NCBI GenBank assembly: GCA_019163135.1
Contig: JAFLKR010000011.1
Span: forward strand, 1,337-34,377
Origin: Desulfobulbaceae bacterium
GTDB taxonomy: Bacteria > Desulfobacterota > Desulfobulbia > Desulfobulbales > Desulfobulbaceae
Direction of reading: 5' to 3'
Length of the DNA: 33,041 bases
Below the pieces are notes generated by a model, which saw only the letters and a list, made by a program, of their open reading frames with translations, did not search any database and was not told the origin of the DNA. The position numbers were made by a program, and so were the translations under genes. Shown here piece by piece: positions 24,516-32,170 of the stretch (its first letter is position 1; each line of letters begins with the position of its first letter).

Positions 24516-26120
24516 ATGAAAGGATTGATCTTCGAAGCACTCACCCCCCAGGCCGATGCGGCCGCAAACCGCACCGATCTGGCCTGCTTTATCGGCTTTG
24601 CCAAGGTGCGTGCGGTCGAAGTGCCCGAGGATTTGCGTCAATCCCTCCAGCACGAGGGGTGGTGGTCGACGGCGAACTCGACCGGCTCGCAGCCGGGGGC
24701 CCATTCGCTCTACGATGTGCCGATCACCATTGCCAGCTGGGAGCGTTTCGATCAGCTCTTCGCCTGGGAGCAGCGGCCGTACGGTGAGCGTCAAACCATG
24801 GGGGCCACCTATCTCGGGGCGGCCGTGCGCTCCTTCTTTGCCCAGGGCGGGCGCAAATGCTACGTCATCAGCTGCGGCGAGCCGGTGGCGCTCGATGCCG
24901 ATTACGCCGCCCGCGAGGCCATGCTGCTGCAACTGGTGCCGGACGATACCGGTCAGCGTTCGGACCGCAGCCAGTGGCATGGCCTGCATCATCTTTTTGG
25001 TCTGCCGGGCGCTTCGATGGTCGCCTTGCCCGATCTGGCCGAGCTGGCCGGGGTCTATCGCGAAGCGACGGCCACCCCGATCGAGGTGCCGCCGCCCCTG
25101 CCCGAGTTTCTCGAATGCTCGCAGCCGACCGCGGTGATCCGGGAGGAGAAAGAGGTGCTGTATCTTGCCGCTCCCACCTGCACCGATACGGAATACGACC
25201 GCTGGCGGACCGTGATTCATCGTGCCGCCCGGTTCCTGGCCGACCATCGCCGCGACATGCAGTTGCTGGCGGCGCTGCCCATGCCGCAGCGGGAGAGTAC
25301 CGCCGCTTCCGGCCTGCTTGCCTTTATGCATCAGCGCGGTTGGCTCAGCGGGGCACTCTCAGCCCAGAGCTGTCCTGCGATCAGTGCCGGCCTGAGCGAT
25401 GCTGACCAAGAGGCGTGCAGCATCGCCAGCGCCTTTGTGCAACTCGGCTATCCCTGGCTGCAGGCCGGTTATGCCGGTGATCTGCCGGCTAATCTGGAGC
25501 CGCCTGAGGGGGTGATGGCGGGGTTGCTGGCGCGTAATGCCCTGACCCGAGGCACCTTCTGCAGCGCCACCCCGCTAGCCCTTCATGATCTGGTAACGGT
25601 GGCGCCGCAGCTGCGGCAGTCGCAGCAGTTCGGCCTCAATCCCAAGGCGCCGTTGCGGGCTTCGCCCCAGGCACCCCTGATCGATCGGGTCTCGCTGCTG
25701 GGGCCGACCCCGGAAGGGTTTCGCCTGCTCTCCGATGTCACCACCCATAACCACAGCAACTATCGCCAGGCCAACATCAGCCGTACCATCGGTCTGGTGA
25801 TGCGGGTGGCGCGCAGCATCGGCGAGGAGTACGTTTTTGAATCTTCCGGCGAGCGGCTCTGGGGCCAGCTCCGGGCGCGCTTGGAGGATGTGCTGGAGGC
25901 CATGCAGCGGGTGGGCGCCTTGGCGGGCACGGGATCCGAGGAGGCGTTTGCAGTGCGCTGCGACCGTTCCACCATGACCCGGCAGGATATCGACCAGGGG
26001 CGTGTCATCGTTGAGGTGCTGATCCGGCCGGCTGCCAGCATTGAGACCATGCGCATCCAGCTGGCCTTCGGCGACGGCGGCCATGTCGCGCTCTCATCCC
26101 TAGGCATGGAGGCGGCATGA
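24516..26120 (+). CDS. CIS contractile sheath protein 2
   Basis: A 534-residue second sheath-like protein, strongly diverged in its first half. It retains VRSFFAQGGRKCYVISCG near residue 110 and a C-terminal half with the sheath core: ISRTIGLVMRVARSIGEEYV, ESSGERLWGQLRARLEDVL, and the block GSEEAFAVRCDRSTMTRQDI followed by VLIRPAASIETMRIQLAF. That block nearly matches the one in sheath 1. The N-terminus (MKGLIFEALTPQADAAANRTDLACFIGF) lacks the long extension of sheath 1. In Afp and PVC, extra sheath proteins form the baseplate-proximal ring, which is the most likely role. It starts 107 bases after tube 1, with AAGGA at some distance (about 12 bases), and overlaps the next gene by four bases (ATGA). 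Confidence 0.88.
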   Translation: MKGLIFEALTPQADAAANRTDLACFIGFAKVRAVEVPEDLRQSLQHEGWWSTANSTGSQPGAHSLYDVPITIASWERFDQLFAWEQRPYGERQTMGATYLGAAVRSFFAQGGRKCYVISCGEPVALDADYAAREAMLLQLVPDDTGQRSDRSQWHGLHHLFGLPGASMVALPDLAELAGVYREATATPIEVPPPLPEFLECSQPTAVIREEKEVLYLAAPTCTDTEYDRWRTVIHRAARFLADHRRDMQLLAALPMPQRESTAASGLLAFMHQRGWLSGALSAQSCPAISAGLSDADQEACSIASAFVQLGYPWLQAGYAGDLPANLEPPEGVMAGLLARNALTRGTFCSATPLALHDLVTVAPQLRQSQQFGLNPKAPLRASPQAPLIDRVSLLGPTPEGFRLLSDVTTHNHSNYRQANISRTIGLVMRVARSIGEEYVFESSGERLWGQLRARLEDVLEAMQRVGALAGTGSEEAFAVRCDRSTMTRQDIDQGRVIVEVLIRPAASIETMRIQLAFGDGGHVALSSLGMEAA

Positions 26121-26611
26121 GCAACGGTTCCGAGTATCCATTGAGCGGTTTTCGCTTCCAGGTCGATTTCAAGGAGCAGATGCTCACCAACGAGACCGAG
26201 GGCGGCGAAGTGCTGCTCTGCAGCGGCGCCTTTTCCGAATGCAGCGGTCTGGAGGTGACCATGGAGCCCAAGAGCATCAAGGAAGGGGGACGCAACTGGG
26301 GTGCGGCGCAGCGCATGGGGGCGATCAATTTCGGCACGGTCGTGCTGAAGCGCGGCCTTACCAGCACGGCGGATCTCTGGGCCTGGTTCAATCTGGTGGG
26401 CGAGGGGGCCTATGCCCAGCGGCTCAACGTCACTATCACCCTGTTCGACCAGTCCGGCAAAGGCCTTTTTTCCTGGACCCTGCGCAAGGCCCTGCCCATC
26501 AAGTTCAAGGCACCCGATCTCAATGCCAGCAACAATGAGGTGGCGATCGAGGAGCTGCATCTGGTCCATGAAGGGCTGAGCCGCGCCGCTGCGGCGGTCA
26601 GGCAGTTATAG
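26117..26611 (+). CDS. CIS inner tube protein 2 (Afp5-like initiator)
   Basis: A 164-residue relative of tube 1: LSGFRFQVDFKEQM, FSECSGLEVTMEPKSIKEGG, AINFGTVVLKRGLTSTADLW, WFNLVGEGAYAQRLNVTITL and VAIEELHLVHEGL. It keeps the tube fold signature but differs over most of its length and has a longer N-terminal loop. In Afp-like particles a second tube protein (Afp5) links the tube to the spike hub; this gene lies at the matching place, before the Afp7-like adaptor. ATG overlaps the sheath 2 stop by four bases. Confidence 0.9.
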   Translation: MSNGSEYPLSGFRFQVDFKEQMLTNETEGGEVLLCSGAFSECSGLEVTMEPKSIKEGGRNWGAAQRMGAINFGTVVLKRGLTSTADLWAWFNLVGEGAYAQRLNVTITLFDQSGKGLFSWTLRKALPIKFKAPDLNASNNEVAIEELHLVHEGLSRAAAAVRQL

Positions 26612-26620
26612 GAGCGCGTG

Positions 26621-27565
26621 ATGCCACCAACCACATCCACCTTCGAAAAGGCCACCTTCAGGAACACCACCGCCGGTGGAACCGCTTTTGAGGTGCACTT
26701 TAATCCGCAGACCTTGCAGTACATCATCACCAACACGCTGGCGAATACCGGTTCCGGCAACGCCACCAAGCAGTACACCGGTGAGAGCACCGGTAAACTG
26801 ACCTTCGACCTGATCTACGACACCACCGACACTGGCGAAGATGTGCGCCTTCATACCGTGCGGGTGGCGGAGTTGATGAAACCCGGCGACAACGAAGACA
26901 AGACGCCGCCGGTGGTGGAGTTCGGCTGGGGACTTTATACCTTTACGGGCATGGTGGAGAGCTATCGGGAGACGATTGATTTTTTCTCCGCCAATGGCGT
27001 GCCGCTCAGGGCCTCGGTTAATTTGACGCTCTCCCGTCAGGACCGGGTTTTTGAAGGCGGCTCCCGTGGTGCAAACGCGGGCACCGGCGGCTCCATGGCC
27101 GGCCGCGGCAACCCGAACGCCGTTCAGGCTCCGCCGCCCGGTGCCAATGATGGTCGCGGCGTCACTCAGACGGCTGCCCAGGCCGGCAACCCGGAAGCCG
27201 CGCGCACTATCGCCGCCCAGAACGGGATCGAGAACATGCGGTTTCCCGGTAGCGCTCCGCTTCAGCTTAACGCTTCGTCCTCGGCTTTGGGGGCTGCTTC
27301 TCTGGCAGGCGGCAGTAGCAACACCGAGGTCAATATCGGCGGAGTCTTTGCCGGATTGCATACCCGGAGCGAAGCCAAGGTCAGCGGCGGTATCAAGCTG
27401 GGCAATTTTTTACGAGCATCAGCCACCGCCAGTCTCGGCACCGAAGATCCTGCCGCCTTTGCGCTCGGCGGCCAGGCCCGCCTGCAGGGATCGGCCAGTT
27501 TCAAGGCCGACGTCGGCAAGGCAGGCGCTCTCAAGGCGCGGATCGAATTTGATGGAGGTGAGTGA
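26621..27565 (+). CDS. CIS tube/baseplate adaptor, Afp7-like, with a non-LysM C-terminus
   Basis: A 314-residue protein. Residues about 1-145 (FEKATFRNTTAGGTAFEVHF, NPQTLQYIITN, GKLTFDLIYDTTDTGEDVR, PPVVEFGWGLYTFTGMVESY, SVNLTLSRQD) match the CIS tube/gp53-like N-terminal domain of Afp7 proteins. These connect the tube initiator to the hub and usually end in a LysM domain. Here the domain is followed by a Gly/Ala/Asn-rich linker (about 150-235) and a C-terminal strand-rich module of alternating Gly/Ala and charged residues (SEAKVSGGIKLGNFLRASAT, GQARLQGSASFKADVGKAGA) with no LysM pattern. The start is ATG 26621, six bases after GGAG; a GTG lies just before it. It overlaps the next gene by one base. 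Confidence 0.82.
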   Translation: MPPTTSTFEKATFRNTTAGGTAFEVHFNPQTLQYIITNTLANTGSGNATKQYTGESTGKLTFDLIYDTTDTGEDVRLHTVRVAELMKPGDNEDKTPPVVEFGWGLYTFTGMVESYRETIDFFSANGVPLRASVNLTLSRQDRVFEGGSRGANAGTGGSMAGRGNPNAVQAPPPGANDGRGVTQTAAQAGNPEAARTIAAQNGIENMRFPGSAPLQLNASSSALGAASLAGGSSNTEVNIGGVFAGLHTRSEAKVSGGIKLGNFLRASATASLGTEDPAAFALGGQARLQGSASFKADVGKAGALKARIEFDGGE

Positions 27566-27741
27566 TGGGTGTGGTTTTTGATGAAGTCGTCACCCGGGTG
27601 GAGTCGCCGCTGCAACCGTCGGAGCCGCAACCGCAGCAGGGGCAGGGCGGTGAGCAGCCGTCGCCGCAGAGCCAGCTGCATTGCTGGCAGTATCAGCAGT
27701 CGATTGTCCAGCGTCGCCAGCAGCGGCTGGAGGCGGATTGA
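27565..27741 (+). CDS. 58-residue CIS-associated small protein
   Basis: A 58-residue protein (MGVVFDEVVTRVESPLQP at the N-terminus, a Gln/Pro/Gly-rich middle, then HCWQYQQSIVQRRQQRLEAD). The middle is probably disordered and the basic C-terminus helical. GGAGGTG lies just before its ATG, and it overlaps both neighbours by one base. A short Pro/Gln-rich protein at this place, between the Afp7-like adaptor and the hub, is common in CIS loci. DUF5908 proteins occupy similar slots, but I cannot claim membership. It may act as an assembly or plug factor; the function is unknown. Confidence 0.6.
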   Translation: MGVVFDEVVTRVESPLQPSEPQPQQGQGGEQPSPQSQLHCWQYQQSIVQRRQQRLEAD

Positions 27742-28826
27742 TGGGCATCACCTCCCTCAACCGTCCACCAGTCTCCAACCCGCGTCCGGTCATTACCATT
27801 GACGGGCAGCGTTTCGACAAGGTTGATGAGCTGTTGCTGGCGCTTGACATGTATGAGCAGGAGGGGGGACTTGCATCCTTGGAGCTGCGCTTTGGCAATA
27901 TTGCCAGCGATGCCGACGGCGGCGCCGGGTATGCGTTCGAGGATGAGTCCGAGATCAAGCTCGGTTCGACCGTTGTTGTTGCCGCCGGTGACCTCAATGA
28001 TTCACAGGAGATCTTTCGGGGGGTGATCACCGGGCTGGAGGCCGAGTTCCTTGAATCGGCGCCGCCCGAACTGCTGGTGCTGGCCGAGGACCGCCTTCAG
28101 CAGGCGCGCATGGCACGGCGGACCGCGTTGTACAGCGATATGTCGGTGGCCGACATCGTCAGTCAGGTCGCCCAGCGACTGAGCCTGCAGCCGCAGGTCA
28201 ACGGCCTGAGCGCCAGCGGCATCTGGGTGCAGCTCAATGAAAGCGATCTCGCCTTTCTGCGTCGTCTGCTGCGCCAGTTCGATGCCGATGTCCAGGTGGT
28301 TGCCGACCGGTTGGAGGCCGCGCCGATCAGTGAAATCCAGCGCCAGGTGATCGAGATGGAGCTGTTTCACGATCTGCGCAGCGTCCGCTTCATCGCCGAT
28401 CTTGCCAACCAGGTGACCGAGGTGACCAGCAGCGGCTGGAATCCTATCAGCGGGCAGGCGGTGAGCGGCAGCAGTCAGGGCGTAAACCTCGGTCCCGGCA
28501 GCGGCCGTCGGGGGGCGGCGCTCTTGCGTCAGACACTCGGCGCCCGCAGTGAGCATGTCGGCCACATCAACGTCACCACCGATGCCGAGGCCCAGGCGCT
28601 GGCCGACACTATCTTCGATCAGCGCGCCCGCAGTTTCGTCACCGCCGAGGGGACCGCCGCCGGCCATCCCAGCATCCGGGTTGGCAGCCATCTGCAGCTG
28701 CGCGGGGTCAGCCCGCGTTTTGCCAACACCTACTACGTCGTCAGCACCCATCATCGCTATGACTTGCAGGGTGGCTACATGACCGATTTTAAGGCCGAGT
28801 CCGCCGCGCTGGGAGAGGTCTCATGA
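27741..28826 (+). CDS. CIS baseplate hub protein (gpD/gp27-like)
   Basis: A 361-residue protein resembling phage late-control protein D and T4 gp27: RPVITIDGQRFDKVDELLLA, LELRFGN, IKLGSTVVVAAGDLNDSQEI, FRGVITGLEAEF, VLAEDRLQQARMARRTALYS, DMSVADIVSQVAQRLSLQPQ, LAFLRRLLRQFDADVQVV and the closing YYVVSTHHRYDLQGGYMTDF. Three such subunits form the hub that joins the sixfold tube to the threefold spike. In Afp8 and VgrG the hub and spike are fused; here they are separate genes. ATG 27741 overlaps the previous TGA by one base, and the stop overlaps the next ATG by four. Confidence 0.9.
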   Translation: MGITSLNRPPVSNPRPVITIDGQRFDKVDELLLALDMYEQEGGLASLELRFGNIASDADGGAGYAFEDESEIKLGSTVVVAAGDLNDSQEIFRGVITGLEAEFLESAPPELLVLAEDRLQQARMARRTALYSDMSVADIVSQVAQRLSLQPQVNGLSASGIWVQLNESDLAFLRRLLRQFDADVQVVADRLEAAPISEIQRQVIEMELFHDLRSVRFIADLANQVTEVTSSGWNPISGQAVSGSSQGVNLGPGSGRRGAALLRQTLGARSEHVGHINVTTDAEAQALADTIFDQRARSFVTAEGTAAGHPSIRVGSHLQLRGVSPRFANTYYVVSTHHRYDLQGGYMTDFKAESAALGEVS

Positions 28827-29521
28827 GTGACCAGACACTGCTCAAACAGCTGGTGCCCGCGCTTCACGGCGGCACTTATCTGGCCAAGGTGGCGGCGGTC
28901 AACGATCCGGAGGGGATCGGCCGGGTGCAGATCCGACTGTTTGGCTTCGATGGTCCCGAATCCCAGAATGCGCCGCTCTGGGCGCGAGTCGCCGTCCCGT
29001 TTGCCGGTGACAATCGCGGCGGTTTTTTCATCCCCGATGTCGATGACGAGGTGCTGGTCAGCTTCATCAATGGCGACCCTCGCCAGCCCATCGTCATCGG
29101 CGGTTTGTGGAGCGGTAGTGCCGCCGTGCCGGAGACCCTCGGCGGCAGCGGCGATCGCGTCGACCGCTGGACCATCACCGGCAAGGCCGGCACCCGCATC
29201 GCCATCGTCGAGGAGCAGCCCGGGGAAGCCACCATCATTTTCACCACCCCGAACGGGGTCAGCGGCGAGTTGACCGACGCCGGCGGCGGCAAGATCGAAT
29301 GTATCATCGGCGGCACCACCGTTACTTATGACAACCAGGGGGTCACCATCAACACCAGTATGAACGTCAAGGTACAGGCCACCACGGTCGAGATCAGTGC
29401 CTCGATGGTGACCGTCAACGCCGGCATGTCGCGCTTTAACGGGGTGGTGCAGGCCGACACGGTGATCACCAACAGCGTCATCAGCGCTTCCTACACTCCG
29501 GGGGCTGGCAATATATGGTAA
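28823..29521 (+). CDS. CIS spike protein (gp5/VgrG C-terminal-like)
   Basis: A 232-residue spike. Residues about 15-100 form an OB-fold of the Phage_base_V/gp5 kind: YLAKVAAVNDPEGIGRVQIR, APLWARVAVPFAGDNRGGFF, PDVDDEVLVSFINGDPRQP and IVIGGLWSG. The rest is a repetitive strand region (TPNGVSGELTD, GGTTVTYDNQGVTINTSMNV, VKVQATTVEISASMVTVNAG) expected to fold as a trimeric beta-helix needle. The ending SASYTPGAGNIW is typical of CIS spikes. There is no effector extension. A PAAR tip protein is not encoded immediately downstream, so the tip is either elsewhere or formed by the helix itself. It overlaps the next gene by seven bases. Confidence 0.92.
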   Translation: MSDQTLLKQLVPALHGGTYLAKVAAVNDPEGIGRVQIRLFGFDGPESQNAPLWARVAVPFAGDNRGGFFIPDVDDEVLVSFINGDPRQPIVIGGLWSGSAAVPETLGGSGDRVDRWTITGKAGTRIAIVEEQPGEATIIFTTPNGVSGELTDAGGGKIECIIGGTTVTYDNQGVTINTSMNVKVQATTVEISASMVTVNAGMSRFNGVVQADTVITNSVISASYTPGAGNIW

Positions 29522-31764
29522 CGCGCGCAACCCAGAGCAAACCAGGGCGGGCCCCCGGCGCTAAAATTAGCTGGCTCGGGCCCTTGCCGATCTGGGCGCG
29601 TCCCAGTCCCGCCGGTCTGCGCCTGCACGACAGCGCCCGCGCCGTCCAGCCTGCGGTCCTGCGTTTTGACCATGATGATTTCATGCAGGAGTTTATCAAT
29701 ACGCTCACCAGTGAACCGGAGCGGCTGGGGGAATGGCTGGCGCAGCCGGAGACCTGGCGGGCACCGATGGCGACCCCGAAAAACACCCGGCCCGAGTCGC
29801 CGGAAGCCTCGAAGGTGGCTTTTCTCTACGACCAGACCCGCAGCAGGGCCGAGGCCAAAAAGCGGCGGCTGCCGACGGCGATCAATCTGCAGCCGCTCAA
29901 GAAGCTGTTTCGCCGGCAGGCGGTGCCGGACAAAATCGCGCTGGACGACGAACAGCTGCCGCTCAAGCTCTATCAATCGAGCCAGAAACGCCACTATCTG
30001 GTGACGGCCTCGCTGATTGCCGAGGAGCCCGGTCTGCCCGATTGCGAGCCGGAACTCAGACGACAGGAGAAGGCCAGCTTCGTCCTCCGCCGCCTGCTGC
30101 CGCCCGAAACCGAATCGCCCGAGGCGCAAAAAACCGAGCCGCCGGCGCCGTGGGACGAATACGCCTTTGTGCCCGGCTCGCACGGCAACAGCTGGCGCCG
30201 CATCGGTAGCCACAACTCCGGCCCCACCCGCACCCTGATTGGCGGAGAAGAGCAGCTGCCGCTGTTCCCGGTCAGCTTCAAGGGCAGTTGCGGCAACCCC
30301 CGCCGTCTGCTGAGCGGGGTCATCCCGGTGAGTCGCCGCGAGCAGTGGGTCGGCGCCAGCCTTGGTGGCGATGCCGACAACCGGGTCACCGCAACCAGCC
30401 CCGGCCGCAGCCTGGCCAGCTTCCTCTTGCAGGCCGATGTGGCGGCGCCGTGGAAGCTGCTGCTCGAACAGGCCGAATTTAAGAAAAGCGCGGCGGATAA
30501 GAACTTCGCCAATTTCGACAGCGACGCCACTGCGCAGCTCCGCGAACGCAAACGGCTGCTGCGCACCTCGCGCGACGAGCTGCAGACCGGCTCCTGGTAT
30601 GTGCTGCTCGATTTTGCCCGTTTCCTTAAAACCTATCTGCCCGACCTCTGGCAGGTGCTCGACGGGACCAAGACCGCGGCCGCCCTCGATGACGGCGAAC
30701 AGCAGTTGCTTGCCGTGCTGCAGAATACCATGCTCTCCTCTACGCTGGCCTTCCGCATACTCAGCGGCAAAGCTGAAACCGAATCCCTGACCCAGGCCGA
30801 AAACGGTCTGCTGGCGGTGCTGCAGTACAACGCGCTGGCCTACGTTGCCGCTGTCGGTGGTTTGAGCCTGGATGCGGCCCAGTTGGCGGGAGCGGCCCGT
30901 GTTCCCAGCACCGGGGCCCGGTACAAATACAGCCAGATTAAGTGGAGTCTGGCCGATGCCCTGGTTGCGGCGGCCGATGCCGGCGAGGGGCTGGAGGCGG
31001 TCGACACCACCTTGATCCGTTTTAACGACAACGGGGCGCCGCTTGCTGTTGACGGCCACTGGCCCGACTTCCTCTTCCCCCTGGCCGATCCGGACCTGAC
31101 CGCGCCTGTCCCGACGGTGGATGCGGCGGAACTGACCGGCCTCAGCGGGCTGGAGCGGCGACAGGCGGCGGTCGATGTCCTGGCAGGGATGGTCGAGGCG
31201 CTGCTGCCGGCGGGGCAGACCACCGAAGAGCTGATCGATACCGTGCCGGTCGGCGACCCGCGCGACGTCTGGTTTGTGGTGCGCTGTGTCTACGAACGTC
31301 CCCAGTGCGGCCCGCTCTTTACCACCCTGGTGAGCGCGCCGACCCAGCGTTTCCAGATGGCGCCGTTCTTCGATCCCGACGCCCCGGCGCGGCCGGTCCG
31401 CATCCCCATGCCGCTCGACATCTCACCGGCGGGGTTGCGCAAATTCCAGAAGAATACCGGCTTTGTGATCTCCGACATGTTGTGCGGCAAGATCAAGGGC
31501 ATCCGCAAGATGACCTTGGCCGACCTGGTGCTGTCGGTATTGCCGTGGCCGTTCCACAAGGATCTGCCGGAGCCCGGCAGCGGCACGTGCAAGGAGGGCA
31601 GCAACAGCTTTGGTTTGATCTGTTCGCTGTCGATCCCGATCGTCACCCTCTGCGCCCTGATCCTGATGATGATTATCGTCGCCCTCTTTGATCTCTTTTT
31701 CCGCTGGATTCCCTACCTCTTCATCTGTCTGCCGATACCGGGGCTGAAGGGCAAGGGGAAATAG
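29515..31764 (+). CDS. large CIS-operon protein with a C-terminal membrane segment
   Basis: A 749-residue protein between spike and wedge. Residues 1-60 are basic and Pro/Gly-rich. The middle is mostly soluble (YDQTRSRAEAKKRRLPTAIN, YVLLDFARFLKTYLPDLW, LLAVLQYNALAYVAAVGGL). Residues about 595-680 look conserved (VRCVYERPQCGPLFTTLV, APFFDPDAPARPVRIPMPLD, SPAGLRKFQKNTGFVISDML). The last 50 residues hold a long hydrophobic stretch (LICSLSIPIVTLCALILMM, VALFDLF, then IPYLFICLPIPGL) and the basic tail KGKGK, sufficient for one or two membrane helices. A membrane protein inside a CIS structural operon suggests docking at the inner membrane. Streptomyces CIS loci encode a membrane protein (CisA) that is a functional parallel, but homology is not shown here. 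It starts seven bases inside the spike gene. Confidence 0.75.
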   Translation: MVTRATQSKPGRAPGAKISWLGPLPIWARPSPAGLRLHDSARAVQPAVLRFDHDDFMQEFINTLTSEPERLGEWLAQPETWRAPMATPKNTRPESPEASKVAFLYDQTRSRAEAKKRRLPTAINLQPLKKLFRRQAVPDKIALDDEQLPLKLYQSSQKRHYLVTASLIAEEPGLPDCEPELRRQEKASFVLRRLLPPETESPEAQKTEPPAPWDEYAFVPGSHGNSWRRIGSHNSGPTRTLIGGEEQLPLFPVSFKGSCGNPRRLLSGVIPVSRREQWVGASLGGDADNRVTATSPGRSLASFLLQADVAAPWKLLLEQAEFKKSAADKNFANFDSDATAQLRERKRLLRTSRDELQTGSWYVLLDFARFLKTYLPDLWQVLDGTKTAAALDDGEQQLLAVLQNTMLSSTLAFRILSGKAETESLTQAENGLLAVLQYNALAYVAAVGGLSLDAAQLAGAARVPSTGARYKYSQIKWSLADALVAAADAGEGLEAVDTTLIRFNDNGAPLAVDGHWPDFLFPLADPDLTAPVPTVDAAELTGLSGLERRQAAVDVLAGMVEALLPAGQTTEELIDTVPVGDPRDVWFVVRCVYERPQCGPLFTTLVSAPTQRFQMAPFFDPDAPARPVRIPMPLDISPAGLRKFQKNTGFVISDMLCGKIKGIRKMTLADLVLSVLPWPFHKDLPEPGSGTCKEGSNSFGLICSLSIPIVTLCALILMMIIVALFDLFFRWIPYLFICLPIPGLKGKGK

Positions 31765-31773
31765 GAGCAATAT

Positions 31774-32166
31774 ATGAACACATCGCAAAACACTCCTGTC
31801 AACTGGCCGTTGCTGGGGCTTCCCGACAGCGAAGGGCGGCTCAGCTACCCGACGCTTGAGGAAAGCGTTCGCCAGTCGATCAAGATCATTCTCCAGACCA
31901 ACCCTGGCGAACGCGTGATGCAGCCGGGATACGGCGGCGGTCTGGAGCGGTATCTGCACGAGCCTAACACCCTGACGACCCGGCGTCGGATTCGCGATCT
32001 GATCACTACTTCGCTGGAGCGCTGGGAATCGCGCATCCTGCTCGATCGTGTCGATGTCTGGGAAGTGGAACAGCGCCCCGATACGGTGCGCATTGAAATC
32101 GTCTATCGCCTGCGCCGCACCAACCGGGCGCAGCAGATGGGCATCACCTTGGAACTGGAAGGGTAG
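31774..32166 (+). CDS. CIS baseplate wedge protein, gp25-like (Afp9-like)
   Basis: A 130-residue gp25/GPW-family protein: an N-terminal entry WPLLGLPDSEGRLSYPTLEE, the helix SVRQSIKIILQTNPGERVMQ, the diagnostic PGYGGGLERYLHEPN, the helix TTRRRIRDLITTSLERWESR and strands RIEIVYRLRRTNRAQQMGIT. T4 gp25 and Afp9 form the inner baseplate collar that nucleates the sheath and triggers contraction. AGGAG lies seven bases before the ATG, and the next gene starts five bases after its stop. Confidence 0.93.
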   Translation: MNTSQNTPVNWPLLGLPDSEGRLSYPTLEESVRQSIKIILQTNPGERVMQPGYGGGLERYLHEPNTLTTRRRIRDLITTSLERWESRILLDRVDVWEVEQRPDTVRIEIVYRLRRTNRAQQMGITLELEG

Positions 32167-32170
32167 GATC

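Noticed and set aside
22771-24540. A 589-residue open frame on the minus strand across sheath 1 and tube 1
   Set aside because: It lies wholly opposite well-supported sheath and tube genes in GC-rich DNA, where long antisense frames arise from codon bias. It has low-complexity composition and no family-like motif.
29491-31059. A 522-residue open frame on the minus strand opposite the membrane-anchored CIS protein
   Set aside because: Shadow of the plus-strand gene; rich in Arg, Gly and Gln with no motif. The plus-strand reading has conserved-looking blocks and operon overlaps.
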